Below, piece after piece: positions 9,800 to 21,821 of a DNA stretch of 64,000 bases; the first letter of the stretch is position 1, and every line of letters starts with the position of its first letter. Below the pieces are notes generated by a model. It had not been told where the DNA came from, made no database searches, and worked only from the letters and a program-made list of their open reading frames with translations. Position numbers and translations under genes: made by a program. The stretch is from Bryoerythrophyllum caledonicum (Eukaryota > Streptophyta > Bryopsida > Pottiales > Pottiaceae), in NCBI GenBank assembly GCA_963971425.1, contig OZ020519.1, positions 8,820,028-8,884,027 of the forward strand. Reading direction: 5' to 3'.

Positions 9800-11472
9800 A
9801 CAGTTTCATGTGTAAGCATTTGGAAACGGATTTCAACCCCTACTATTTCATATCTTTTGGAATTGACATGCAAAAGTCACTGTGTAAAATCACTGTGATC
9901 GTACAATCTAAAGTGGCACCTCCAAATCTGAGGGATCTCTTGCTAACCTGAAGCTAATTGATGCAGTTTCAAGACCCAGATAACAGTGGAGTCTTGGATT
10001 GATTCATAGTATTTTACCCACGTATTTTAATTCTTTACATACCGTACTTGCGGGTCAATTTCATACATCAATAATTTACAATGGAAAATGTCCAGAATTT
10101 CTAGAAAATTCAACAAATTTGTCCAAATGATACCCATGGAATGCTTTAGGCGATACCCATGTAACGCCTAGGTGATACCCATTGTGTCAAAATGCCTTTG
10201 TCAAAATACTTATTTCAGAATCCAGGTGCCGGAACTAACTTGAACGTATGGCATAGAATTGTGAATGCATCCTAAACATGTTGTGTTCTTGAAATACTAT
10301 TTGTGCGACCCTTCTTAGAAGGAATATATGAGTTTAGGGTGCTTCTTAGACCAAATTAAAACAAGCTATTGAAAATAGTGTAAGGGATGTGAAAGGAAAC
10401 AAACGATTGGTGGTTAGTAAAGGGATGGGCATATTATCATGTAAGAAAAGGAACTCTAGTCTTGAAGGAGGCTAGAGTGTCAAAGTAAAGTGTTTGTTTA
10501 TTCCACCACTACGTCTATATCACATGACATAGGTTGGCGGTATAAAGCTACTTCCTCCTCTCGAGGGTACTAGATAAGAAAAGTAATATATCATTATCAA
10601 GACTTAAGTGTGTTTTACTGCAGTTTGCCAAGAGGCTATCCTAGCATCAATTTCACTAGCATGTTTTGGATCCAAAATGCATTACAATACAGTAATACGG
10701 TTTGGTTAAGGATTCACATTTTCTTTCTATAAGTCGATTTTTCACCCCAAACATAGAATCGATGGAAAATGTATCACTTCTGCATACAATTTTGAGATAG
10801 TATTTTCTTTCTGAAAATTCCTATTTCATACAGAATACGTTTTCCTCTGGTAGTTTGAAAAAGAATTGTTCAAGAATTGGAGTTCAAAATAAAAAGATAT
10901 AAAGTTTATGCCAACATGGTTTGGACCTCCTTCCATTACAATTGATTTTTAAAAATGTTGCATCCCTCTACCATTTTCAAATTGAGTACTCAAGTACTCA
11001 ATTTACAATATAAGAAAATCAACTTTAGTGACGGGAAATTTTCATAATTTCGCTAAAGTATCACAGGATTTCCTAGTTTCACTTCACTTTGAATCACAGT
11101 AAGAGTCCTCAAGATTCAAAAATCGGTCTCAGATGTCCTTGGGACACAGACAAAAGATTATGATACAAACTAATAGGAGAAAACTAGAGTTGCCGAAGCT
11201 AACTACACTAAACTGAGAATTAGTGTTCGCAACACTAATTACGAACACTAACACTAAGTCTAGTTAGGGCAACAACACAAATAGATCTGCATGACATTAA
11301 AGTCCTGTCCAAAACTATCACATGGCTTACACTTTTGAAGCACATGAAGGTTCTTGCCAGGATTCCAATACACCGTTGAATTTGAGCTGCTGCCGCAGAA
11401 GCACGTGAGCTTCAATTGCATGATGATTTGTCTCAATTCATAAAATTGGATAAAACCATGGCCACTTCAGAT
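9800..11472. other. Intergenic; dispersed AT-rich repeat near 10078-10200
   Basis: No gene seen. About 10078-10200 (motifs AATGTCCAGAATTTCTAG, GATACCCATG) resembles about 26770-26890 and, reversed, about 34480-34680, so it is a diverged dispersed repeat. A small palindrome sits near 11215-11245. The part next to 11473 would be the 3' flank of the oxidase gene. Confidence 0.45.
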
Positions 11473-13403
11473 CTACAAATGACGCTTGGTGAGACCGCAG
11501 CCCAAAGTTTGAGTTGGGAGCCGGGGAAGGTTATGGACGCCCTCCGCGAAGACAGTCCCCATGCCCATGTGAAAATGCGGGTCAATATGGCAATGGAACG
11601 GCCATGCCCCGGGGTTATCCGCCACAAACCGAAGCGCCACCCACCCATACGGAAACACCGCCGCAGTATTCCGAACTGGAGGATCCACCAAGTTGAAACT
11701 AGCGTAGTCCTTCTGCGGGTCATACATGCCCTTGCCGTACCCGAGCACCCAGAAATCATGCCCATGCAGATGCCAGGGATGAATCTCGCTGTTGTTCACT
11801 GTCAAGGTGTTGGCATTCTGGACAATCACGTCAACCACGCTCCCCTCCCGGAACACGTAGACGGGGCTTCCATACTGGGCGCTCGCTGGCAGCTCAGGCT
11901 TCTGGAAGACGTTGTAGTTTGCGACAGGGAAATCCGGGGGCGGGGTGGAATCTACAGCGCCTTTGATCTTGTACTTGAGAGCCGCAATCACGGGCGTCGC
12001 CTTGTGCAAGTACGAGATGTTGTTCAGCGCCCACTTGAGGTTCCCGTTGATGTAGTTTTGCGTGCCGAGGATCACCAGAGTGCGGTCGGATCTCTTGGGC
12101 GGCGCCGCTTCGTGTCCAACCTTGGCCACTATCTGCTCCGCCTGCGCAATACTAGCCGCGGTGTCGTTCCAGACGGGGCTCACAGGGGGCGGAGTTGTGG
12201 GAGCAACAGGAGCACTCAAGTACTGCAGAACTGCGAGTCCAGTGGGCGTCGCCGGCTTGCGACCTCTCACGTTGACTGCAGCCCAGTAGTTCCGGGACGC
12301 GTCCTGATTCGCGGTGAAGAGCACATCGTACGTCTGCCCGGAGTAGACGTCCAGGTTGCGAACCTCAAAAGGCCTGACGTAACGCCCGTCGGCCATGACG
12401 ACCGTCATGACGTGGCCCTCCAGGATGAAGTTGAGGGAGGACAGAGACGCGACGCTGGCGATGCGGAGGCGGTAGGTTTTTCCCGGCGTCACGGGGATCG
12501 CGTGTGGGCTGCACTGAGGCCTGGAGGCGTTGCAGGTGAGGCACCCGGGTGTTGGCGGGACTGTCGGGGGCAGCAGCGAGCAGTTGTAGCGCCCACGCTC
12601 TTGGATCAGCAGCGACTGCGGCTCGCCCACGAACCGGAAGGGGATGCTGTTCAGCCCGAGCTCCTGCTCGTAGATAGACTTGTGCCACCAGTCGTTCAGG
12701 ACGAGGTTGTGCTCGCCGTCGTAGGCGAAGAGCTCTTTCCTTGTTGATGGTAGGTCTACTATGAGGGAACCGTAGAGCCCGCCAGAGCGTTGCATTCCGA
12801 AGTGGCCATGGTAGAAGTACGTTCCTGCTCTATCCACTTTGAATCTGTACGTAAAGGTCTCGCCGGGGTTAATCGGACACTGCGACACATACGCCGCGCC
12901 ATCGTAGAACGGTGATCCTCTCTGCAAGTGAACCAATTCGACACGAGTCAGCACATGGTGCAAGGTTTTGAATTGCTGGCGGAAATCGTTTTGCTAATTC
13001 TAAGTACTGGAAACTGCCAACTGAACAGATATAGCCATGGAGGATTTTGAGGTGCAGTACTGTAACTTGAGGATATGTTTCCTACCTGATGTATGCCGTG
13101 CCAGTGGAAGACAACGCCCTCGGAAGGAATATGATTAGTGACGCGCACCACAACCGTGTCGCCTTCCACGGCGCGAATTGTGGGCGACGGAAACTGGCCA
13201 TTCACAGCCAGGATCTGCTTCTCCACGCAATCAGGTGCAGCGAACATGTAATCCACAGTCCAGTCATGCTTAACAACCGCCGCCTCCGCAAGTGGCAATA
13301 TAACCGCGACCATCACCACCAGCGCCGCCAGACACAATCTCACCATCGTCGTGTAGCCCTTCATATTGCTCTTCACGAAGCTGTATCTGTTCCACAAGCT
13401 CAA
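11473..13403 (-). CDS. L-ascorbate oxidase-type multicopper oxidase
   Basis: Secreted blue copper oxidase, expected to oxidise ascorbate to dehydroascorbate in the cell wall while reducing O2 to water. Two exons, 13403-13086 and 12921-11473, are joined in phase by GT-AG sites (HQ/RGSPFYDG) and give up to 588 aa, the usual family size. An N-terminal hydrophobic stretch (MVRLCLAALVVMVAVILPLA) is a signal peptide; ATGs at 13364 or 13346 are plausible alternative starts closer to it. All four copper motifs are present: HWHGIHQ at the end of exon 1, YFYHGHFGMQRSGGLYG, HPWHLHGHDFW (about residue 485) and HCHIDPHFHMGM (about 550), including the type-1 Cys, His and Met. The motif set fits ascorbate oxidase better than lignin laccase. 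A TATA-like box lies upstream. It appears intact. Confidence 0.93.
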
Positions 13404-13500
13404 TCAGAGTCTTGTCTTCGCTCTCCCAAACTGTCTAGACACTGTCTTCTGTTTGATACATCTGCTAGTATGATATGAACTAGTGAGCGGTTTCCAGTGA

Positions 13501-13506
13501 TATATA
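13501..13506 (-). promoter_or_regulatory. TATA-like box of the ascorbate oxidase gene
   Basis: TATATA inside GTGTATATATCAC on the minus strand, about 100-140 bases upstream of the possible start codons, a normal distance for a plant gene with a short leader. Confidence 0.4.
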
Positions 13507-13707
13507 CACTTAATTGTGAGAGTAGACCCATGACCTTGACTCAGGTCGCGTTACGCGTTTAGCGTTGCACATATCAACGCCGGCGACCATGTGCTTCAGA
13601 GTCTAAGTGGCTGTGTTGACCCTGGAACGTGCAAGGAGCCTAAATGTGGCTTTTGGATGGCTTCTTGACATTTGGCACACTTTGAGTTTCCAGGTAGCCA
13701 AAATGTG

Positions 13708-13836
13708 GCATCTTCTTCGCCCGGTTGGCTATGGCTGATGGAAAATCTACGAGGATAGTAGATGGTCTTTTGCAAAATCTATTATGTTCGTAGATTTGAC
13801 CATCAACCAAAGTTAGCTCGGGCCTTAAAGGGTTAA
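13708..13836. repeat. Foldback repeat ending AAAGGG-TTAA, copy 1
   Basis: Imperfect inverted repeat: the left arm GGTTGGCTATGGCTGATGG pairs with the right arm CCATCAACCAAAGTTAGC. The right edge is CCTTAAAGGG next to TTAA. The same layout recurs at about 15238-15362, so this is a short foldback element with a TTAA edge. Confidence 0.5.
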
Positions 13837-14502
13837 AGACGAGCAATCCATTTTGGATTGTTTTGGTACCATAACCTCACTAGCAATTGCTAAAGGCCAT
13901 TTCTATGAAAGATTTAGCCTATGAAAAAGAGGTGGAGGATCTATTGAGACAATAGCCTTGAAAATGAGTCCAAGCATTGGTGAGCAATGATGATTTCCGT
14001 GACAGAGGGTTGTGATGAAATGTACCCTTCGCGTAGATGTTATTTTGCATGATCTAGAACACTCGTAGATTCTTGTAGGCAAGGAAAGCTCATCAGCCTT
14101 AAAAGGGTTAGATGACATGTTGTAGTTAAGCCCACCTTGATGTGGCTTCTTGGATAACATCTTGCGACTTAGTCCACCTTGAGTGTCGGATTACGCTTGT
14201 AGTGTTGTGCGCACGAAACTCTGTCTCCCGGTGAAAAAGGCTTCACAGTGGCGGCCGACATGCGTTTAAGAGTCTCATGTGTTGTACAGTGTACTCCAGT
14301 GCCCTCTTAATATGGCTCTGCTTTGCTTGGAGTATATACAATGGAGTATATTACATGGGCCATGTTGCTAGCTGTAGTCACAAACACGCTCCTGGACATG
14401 GGATATTAGTCCGTTGTGAGCTACGAGTTCAGAAATTGAAGTTGACATTGGAGTTTCCTGAAAGTAAAGGAGGGCCCCGCAAATCTTAGGGTCTTATGTT
14501 AA

Positions 14503-14899
14503 GGTTGGATGACCTATAACCACCAACTTAAGCTTGCTGATCTATTTATAGCATTTGTATACGTGGTAAGGATTTTTTTGGGAATTCAAAATAGGATTTC
14601 ATGAATATTGCAATTGTCGTGACCATTTATTTCTTCATATTGAAATTGCTACAAATTTTCAAAGTGGATAGTAAGCCGTGACCCATTCTCGACATACAAA
14701 ACTCTCTACTTCCACACTAAGTTGTGCTAATGACCACTTGTGCAAGAGACTAAAAACCAAGAGCTTTGAACCAATTATAAGTTGACACCCAATCATAACT
14801 GACTTCCTAAAATTTCGGAAATGGGGTGGGCAGCTGGTGGTTTTGGCCCACATAAGATTGTTGGTTCTGGGGTTTGTGGTGGTGATAGGTCATCCAACC
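14503..14899. mobile_element. TTAA-bounded TIR element (397 bp), GGTTGGATGACC type
   Basis: TTAA (14499-14502 and 14900-14903) flanks terminal inverted repeats GGTTGGATGACCTAT(A/C)ACCACCA of about 23 bp with one mismatch. The interior is non-coding. It shares the TTAA target with the CCCC-type elements, but the terminal sequence is unrelated, so it is a separate family. Confidence 0.7.
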
Positions 14900-15237
14900 T
14901 TAATAACTGGAACCACATGCACATGGTGATTTGGCTTGGGAAAGGTGTGGGGAACTACTAGTCAACTTTTTTGGGAAATTGGGGTACTATGTGGGAACTT
15001 TGGGGCGAGTCCCCATGCTACACCCAACCCGACTAAGTCACTATAGCTTCCCGACTTGAAGAATGTGGGGAAGAGACAGTAGGGTCACTTACATGTGTTT
15101 GGCCCGTAGGCTATTTTGATCAATTGATGTTGAGGTGGCTTCCAAGAAAAAAATATCCAAAGAAGAGAACATGTTTCCAATATTATAGGTTCTTCAAGAC
15201 CAAATTGCCAAATCAAGTGTGCGCACATCACCTTTAT

Positions 15238-15362
15238 CCTTGAACGCCCCGTTGGCTATGGCGCAACCATCCATCTACGAGTGTAGTTGCTATTGCATTT
15301 CAAAATCTATTACACTTGTATATGATGGTCGCGCCATAGCTAGCTCGGCGTTAAAGGGTTAA
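15238..15362. repeat. Foldback repeat ending AAAGGG-TTAA, copy 2
   Basis: Left arm CCGTTGGCTATGGCGC and right arm GCGCCATAGC fold on each other; the right edge GCGTTAAAGGG is followed by TTAA (15359-15362). Homologous to 13708-13836 through AAATCTATTA and the TAGCTCGG(C/G) edge. Confidence 0.55.
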
Positions 15363-15501
15363 CCAAGTCACAATAAAATCTACTTTGTTGAGATTAGTAA
15401 GCCAAGAAGAATTTTGAAGATGATAGGCTTGCAAAGGGAGGGTTGCATTTCCAATATTTTGAGCTACAATAGGCTTATCTAAATCGGGTAGATGATCTTT
15501 A

Positions 15502-16443
15502 CCCCTAAATTTCTTTGACAATTTCACACCAAAAACACTTCAAAACTGCCCGTTTTAGTGCAATGAGTAAGGACAAAACTAAAAACTTAAACTTCTAGTT
15601 TTAACCATAGGATCTCAATTAAGACTTATTGAGTAACTAACACAAAAAAATTCATAAATTTTGACCGCACGGATGGTAATATAATAGTGTTTGAAGAAGA
15701 GAGAAGGTTTATTTTCTTCCATGCATTTAGTAGATCAATAGACTTTGACTTCGCTTGGTGTCAAATTTTTCCACTACACAAGGTCTAAATCCATTTTCAT
15801 CATGTTAAGCATGATATTTGTTCCTTGTACTCCAATATTTAGAGGTAGAGGAAGGGTGTAGCATATTCAAAAAAATTGTCCAAGGAGTGGAGGTTCATAC
15901 ATTGTCAATTTGCGTTATATTTTTTTGCAAACATAGTATGTTTTAGAATGAGAATCCAAATGGTCAAAAAGAAGGTTTACACCACATATTGCTCCAGAAA
16001 AACAAAAAGTGAAAAATACAATGATCTCAAAGCTTTATGTCGAAAAGAAGAAGTTTTTTTGGTACCTTGCCCAACAATGTGCAATAATGTGTGAAAATGT
16101 TTGACTTGGATTTATATGCTTTTTTTCACTAAAGACAAGAGATTTTCTGGACTGTATGAAAGGAAATAATATTTGTAGCTCATATTGAAAATCTCACATT
16201 CAATAGAGTGTCATAGCAAAAAAATATTGGAGTTGCCTGACTTGCCCGCTCTCACCATTTGAACTACAAATCCCTGTAACTTTTTCATAAAATGTCGGAT
16301 TTAGGAAAAAATTAAAATCACACTAAGCTTTTAGTAATGTTCATCTATTGTAATTTTTTTTAAAATAATGTTATAAATTGACGCAGGAGGTACTTGCCCG
16401 AACCTTCGAGAGTTCCCCAAGGGGACTCTTGGAAATTTAGGGG
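15502..16443. mobile_element. TTAA-bounded TIR element, copy 2 (942 bp)
   Basis: Termini CCCCTAAATTTC / GAAATTTAGGGG. The right flank is TTAA (16444-16447); the left flank is TTTA, probably a mutated TTAA. The interior aligns by eye with the copy at 8234-9177 from end to end. It has no open frame of note. Confidence 0.75.
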
Positions 16444-16447
16444 TTAA

Positions 16448-17800
16448 TCAGAACATGTGAGTGACTGGACCTCATCAGAGATGAAGGGTCGGGTGATGCA
16501 TGGAAAGAGGCTCTTAGCTTGCATAGGGTAGGGCCCAAGAGCATTGTTTTCCATGCATCTCATTGGTGCAGAAAAAAGGGAGTATGAGATTTTTGGAAGT
16601 CTATTTTTATGCATTAAAAAAATCGTTTTGTTTGACACCATATCCCTACTAGCTTTCCCCTTCAAGAAGCACTTTCAAGAAAACCCTATTGTGTGGATCT
16701 TTTGACGCATTGTAGTCTACACTTGAAGATCTTCGGTGGTTACCATTAAAAATATGTCGGCCTATTACCGCCCACGTTTGGAACTTCTATATTGTCCACT
16801 TCTATATCCTTCCTAGGAACTTTGGACAGTATCATAAAAGAAGGTGGTAGTGTATTGACATACCTTTAATAACCCCAAAAGTTTCAAGGCATCTTAGAGG
16901 AATCTCTACTTCATTGATTCAAAATTGCCAAGAACTTTTTTTAAATGTAATTATAGGATCTTTTTCTAAGCTTATATGTGTTGATGTGGAAAAGAAATTG
17001 TGAATTTTTTTATTGTATGGATTGGAAGATAATTGTACTTGAAGTGAAAAACATTGTCCCCTCGAGAGGCACTTGGTCCTTTAAGGATTAATGTGTTACC
17101 ATTCATTGGATTGTGAGATTTGGACCATTGTGAGATTGTAAGCTTTATAACAATAATTACCCATTATTTAAGTTCAAATGCAGTAGGGGGAGAGCAAACT
17201 GGAAAAGGCATAAGAAAGACAAGGCCCTAGTGTGAACTTTGGATTCCATCAAATCAACACTTCTTCTTATGTTGAATTTCAGCTAAAGATTACCTACAAT
17301 ACATATCAAATCATGAAAATAACTCAATCATTTCCTAGATTTTCCACCATTTTGAAAGATAAAGTCTTTTTGGCAAATGAATGTTAGTTGGAAAGTACAT
17401 ATGGAGGCCAACTTTAAAATAAATTCAATGAATTCTTTTCATTCTATAAATTGGATTATCGTAAAACTTGTAAAATCTTTGAAGAATTATTTGGTGAGGA
17501 ACAAAATTTTGGGAAAGAATTATTAACACAAGGCAAATTTTACTATATAAAAGGACCGTCAAAGCTAGTATAGTCGTTGGCTGTATCTAGAGTACTATTT
17601 TATAATCTTATTCAGTGACGATTATGAAGTATCTATCATTGATCCTTAAAGAACAAATCACCCTGTAGGAGAATTTTGGCAATTCGAATAGGTTTTTATG
17701 ATGTTCAATTTAATTATCACTTTTTAAGTTATCGTGTAGAGATGTCCCATGGATGATTGTGGTAAACTTATGAAAATATAAGGATTTTTTCACCAATCTT
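16448..17800. other. Repeat-derived intergenic DNA, no gene seen
   Basis: AT-rich. An edge resembling the TTAA elements (GGTCCTTTAAGGATTAATG) occurs at about 17087-17104, so part of this is another decayed member. No coding signal. Confidence 0.45.
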
Positions 17801-17804
17801 TTAA

Positions 17805-18867
17805 CCCCTATAGGACCATTTTCCCTTGGGGGGTTGATTTTGATTTTGGGCAGGTTTCTAAACTTTGAAGAAAAAAAAATGGAAATTTTTATTCTAAATT
17901 GTCCCTGATAAGAGCTTTGTAGAGATCTTTTAATTTAATTCAATTTTTGGATTCATGGTTTGAAAGTTAGTATCACTCAAATTTAGAAATGGGGACGCAG
18001 GGCAGCCTGAGCACCCCTGTGAACCAATGAAACACAAGTGTTAAAGAGGGGCGGTAAGTAGGGGCACAAAAGGTGGAAGAAGAGTGGAGCAGCCCAAATG
18101 AAGGGAGAGAAAAGTACAAGGGAAGATCCCAGGAATTCGAAGAAGTATGGACCAATAAAAAATAGTTGAAATAAAATGTTCTTGACTTGGAGTTAATTTA
18201 TCTTAGAAGACCCTGACTTCTTGGGGGAGTAGGTGAATGATGTGGCCCTTTATTTCATGAAGGGTCCCCAATTTCAAGCCTTGCCCTCCTCTATAATGCT
18301 TGAATAATTTAATAAATCTATGAAAATGAGAGTTTTTATCATTTTTAGAATATTATTTTCCAAAATTAGTGGAAAGAAAATGGCACATATGAGCCATTGG
18401 GATTCTCAAATTTGTAAAATTTTATGTAGCAAGACATTTTTTACCACTTTTGTATTCATTCTTATGGTTTTATTCCCCTTTTCACAAAAGTACTTATTTT
18501 CCACATGTTATCCCCCTCAATTTGACCCCAAACTTTGCACACAATTAACTAACACCATATGGGTCATATTGGTAATGGTTTCAAACACACCTTAGTGTAA
18601 ATGTTACAAGATATGCTAAGTCAAAGTGGGCTGACCTTGTTGGGCAAGGGGGAAAAAACTATTTCTTGCACTTTAAACGCTATCATCTTCATATTCTTGC
18701 GGAGGATCACTACCAAAAAAACTATGGTATATTTATACATGATTCTATATTGAGATCTTGCGATTTAAAGTCCAAAATGTTGCTCAGAAATGTGATTTTT
18801 GTCTGTCTTTTTGACAGTGGCATTTTTGGACTAGTTTTTGAGGAAATTTGTCAAGGAAGTTTAGGGA
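17805..18867. mobile_element. Possible TTAA-bounded element, diverged (1063 bp)
   Basis: TTAA at 17801-17804 is followed by CCCCTATAGG, and TTTAGGGA is followed by TTAA at 18868-18871. The ends are imperfect inverted repeats. The left 60 bases (GATTTTGGGCAGGTT) resemble about 22655-22680. Only short AT-rich open frames lie inside. Confidence 0.4.
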
Positions 18868-19332
18868 TTAACAAAAATGGCTAAATACTATTCTAAATAC
18901 AATTTAATTGACTTTAGACAAGTGTTGCTCTATTCCCAAGAAAGATGATGTGAAGATAGGTAATGGGTGGATCGTTTAAATGAGTTGAGCTAGAATAATT
19001 TTCTTGTCCTTATCTACAATTTGGATAATTGATAATTGCACCATTTGAATTAGTATAATAAAACCATTCTTCTTCTTTCCTTCTCTCGCGCTTGGTTGTC
19101 TTTAATATTTCCTTTTCTTTTCATTTCAATGATTTGAAAATGTTAGGATCCATAATGACCCTTTACGTCAATGATTCAAAATATATGACTCACATATGCC
19201 ATTAAATCAAAAACTACCTTCGGATGTTGAACCACAATTTTGAGCGCTTTTAAACAATATAATTTGATCCAATCCATTACAATTATGCAAAAAGTAATCA
19301 TCAACCAAATGTTACATCTTGTGGATTATTAA

Positions 19333-19619
19333 CCCCTAAATTTCCAAGAGTCCCCTTGGGGGACTTTATAAAGTTCAGGCATGTTCCTGTGATGATAATT
19401 TACAACATTTTTCTTTGAAATTTTTGTTGAAGATGGACGTTACTAAATGCTTTGTGTGAGTTTAATTTTTCTTAAATCCAAAATTTAATGAAAAAGTTTT
19501 AATTGAGATCCTATGGTTCAAAACAGAAACAAAGGTTCTACACTACTTCCTTCCTCATCACACTAAAATCAACAGTTTTGAAGTGTTTTTGGTGTGAAAT
19601 TGTCACAGAAATTTAGGGG
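19333..19619. mobile_element. TTAA-bounded TIR element, copy 3 (287 bp, internally deleted)
   Basis: TTAA at 19329-19332 and a mutated TTCA at 19620-19623 flank CCCCTAAATTTCC and GAAATTTAGGGG. Both ends match the ends of the 942-bp copy in reverse orientation (AAGAGTCCCCTTGGGG at one end, CACCAAAAACACTTCAAAA at the other), but the middle ~650 bp is missing. This is a typical deletion derivative. Confidence 0.75.
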
Positions 19620-19993
19620 TTCATAGAACATTTGCTCTTAACACTGTTAACGGTATTTCACTCCAGTTGTCTTTTTACGATGTTCCATTGATGAAAATGC
19701 AATATTGCATAATATCACATACTGCAAAATGTTCTTTCAAGAAGTACACATGTGACAAGTCATCTCTATGACTGATCCATACCTGCCATAATAAAGAGGG
19801 GAAAGAGTACAAAGGAAAAGTGTATGTACAATACAATAACAGTAAACTGCAGAAACTGAACAATTTGCAAACAACTGAGATCCCTAGAACCACAAAACCG
19901 GTAATCTCCTCTGCTCTTTCCTTTCAGAAACTCGCAAGCAAAACACCATTTATATGGAAATCACGCATCGCACGTCACCTACTCCGAATCGCT

Positions 19994-21611
19994 TCAGTGG
20001 TGTCCCGGCAGCTTCTCCTTGATCTTCTCCACCATGCCTGGCTTCTGCGAAGGCGGCGCTGTCGTCCCCGTCGCGGTGTGGTGCTGCCCCGGCAGCTTCT
20101 CCTTGATCTTGTTCACCAGCCCGTCCTCCTTCGCCCCTTGCGTGCGCGCTGCAAAGAAACAACCACCACAACCAAACAAACCAACCCCGTCTCACCAAAC
20201 AGCATGCAGAATCCAACTTCACATGCTAATTCTTTAAGGACGAACGAGCTTTAAATGATGGGAGCCTGAGAGCATGATAGATTGTGCATATCACCATCAA
20301 AGCAGTGGATATATTTCACTTTCCTACAGTCACTGGTTTGCGGCAAACATCATAATGCTCACTCTGATGTCTCGTTTGATGACAAAATGGAGATTCTAAT
20401 AAGTCTTCGGTGGAGGTGGCCTTAGCGCACACACCACGCCAAAAAGTGTGTTAGTGACCAGGAAATGGTCGTTTGTCCTTAAAGGGTTCAATGAGTAAAT
20501 GAAGTTGTTTGTGAAGTGCGGCAACGATACCATGAGTTTTGAACTCTTTTCTTAATCTCAATTATTGCAGTCAGGCCTAGATAGGTCTCAGTTTCTATGT
20601 TTAGCTCAACGAGGAAAAAGTTAACTTAAGATTCATGGTACAACATGACCTAGGGGGCTAAAACATTGTTCCTTGTTCAGAGACCACCAAGCTCTCCCGT
20701 TGATTGAAGTGAAGGATTCTAGCCGAGAGACTACCAAACTCTTTCATTAACCTACGACGAAAGAGGAGTATCCTAAATCGAAGGAGGGGCGTCTGATTGA
20801 CTTCACGAATACCTCAAATGTGAAGACGAGGATACACAAAACCAGAAACTAAATAGCTCTCAGATTCATGGTACAATATGACCTACGGCGGCTTAAACAT
20901 TGTTACTTATTCAAAGACCACCAAGCTCTTCCATTAACTGAAGTGAAGGATTCTATCTTGCAGACTAGCAAACTCTTTCATTAATCTACGAATGACGAAA
21001 GAGGAGTGTTCTTAATCAGAGGAGGGGCATCTGATTCAAACTTGAGTTGATTTCTCGAATATCTCACATGTTAAGGCGAGGACACGACCACCAGCACACA
21101 ATGAAATTGGCAATCACACAATCTTTTGAGAAAACCTGGTCCATAATTCTTACATGTATCCTCGCGGCTCCACCCGTCTCCGCCAGGCACCGTCTCCGCG
21201 TTGGGCCGCGGCGCGTCGTCGTACTGGGACGCCGACGGGTCCACGGCGCCGTAAGCCCTGGTGTCTGTCGCCCCGAGGTGCGGGTCCGACCCCTCGTGCC
21301 CGTACCCGGACTCCTTCCCCTCCAGCCCGAACTGCGTCTGCTCGCTGGTGGCGCCGTCGAACGCCGCACCCTCCTTCGACACACCATACCCCGACTTCGG
21401 ACCTACCAATCAAAAACCCCAGCATCAGGGAAAAGAAAAAAAACCCTCGCAATTATCTCTCCTTTCCTGATTATTCGTACTGAACCCACTCACCTCCGAC
21501 CCCGGAATCGGTGTCGCCGTATCCTGTCACGCGATCGGGCTCCTGGAAGCCGAACTCGTCCTGGTGAGCGTTGTAGGTGGACACGGGCCGCTGCTGGTTG
21601 TAGTCCGCCAT
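19994..21611 (-). CDS. Dehydrin (group 2 LEA protein) with two K-segments
   Basis: Dehydrins are disordered hydrophilic proteins that protect membranes and enzymes during desiccation and cold. Three exons, 21611-21494, 21402-21154 and 20148-19994, splice with matching phases (1 and 1) to a 173-aa protein with no signal or membrane segment. The first two exons are rich in Gly, Asp, Gln and Tyr (QDEFGFQ, VTGYGDTDSG, SGYGHEGSD, TRAYGAVDP) and may contain degenerate Y-segments. Exon 3 has two K-segments, EDGLVNKIKEKLPG and KPGMVEKIKEKLPG, the second at the extreme C-terminus. No poly-Ser S-segment is seen. Intron 2 is long (about 1 kb) and carries a tandem duplication. A CACGTG G-box upstream suits control by abscisic acid. 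Family assignment is firm; the exact donor of exon 2 (ACAT/gtaaga) is my reading. Confidence 0.88.
20629..21075. repeat. Tandem duplication, two copies of about 220 bp, in dehydrin intron 2
   Basis: About 20629-20831 and 20862-21075 share, in order, ATTCATGGTACAA(C/T)ATGACCTA, AGACCACCAAGCTCT, TGAAGTGAAGGATTCTA, AAACTCTTTCATTAA and GAGGAGGGGC. The copies have diverged clearly, so the duplication is old. Confidence 0.8.
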
Positions 21612-21815
21612 TATTCTGGTTGCAAACACAGCAACAACGACGACTGATTTCTCGTGAGTGTGTGTGCGGCGAAGTGGTGGCGGTTTCGGACGTAGTAGTG
21701 TTGGAGTATGTGATTTAGTGGCTCAGGTGCGGGTCTCTAGAGTTGTGCGTCGATGGAACTGTGGTGATCGCGGCGAAAGCTCGAGGCGTGGGTTGTGACA
21801 AGTGTTGCATTAGTT

Positions 21816-21821
21816 CACGTG
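21816..21821 (-). promoter_or_regulatory. G-box / ABRE core upstream of the dehydrin
   Basis: A palindromic CACGTG lies about 205 bases upstream of the dehydrin start codon. ACGT-core G-boxes are binding sites for bZIP factors in abscisic-acid-responsive LEA genes. One hexamer alone is weak evidence. Confidence 0.45.

Noticed and set aside
11215-11245. Small palindrome TTAGTGTTCGCAACACTAA with nearby partial repeats
   Set aside because: Too short and isolated to call an element; AT-rich DNA gives such palindromes often.
11416-12747. Long plus-strand open frame (443 codons)
   Set aside because: It is the shadow of the ascorbate oxidase exon on the other strand. The minus-strand reading has all copper motifs; the plus reading has none and results from GC-rich codon use.
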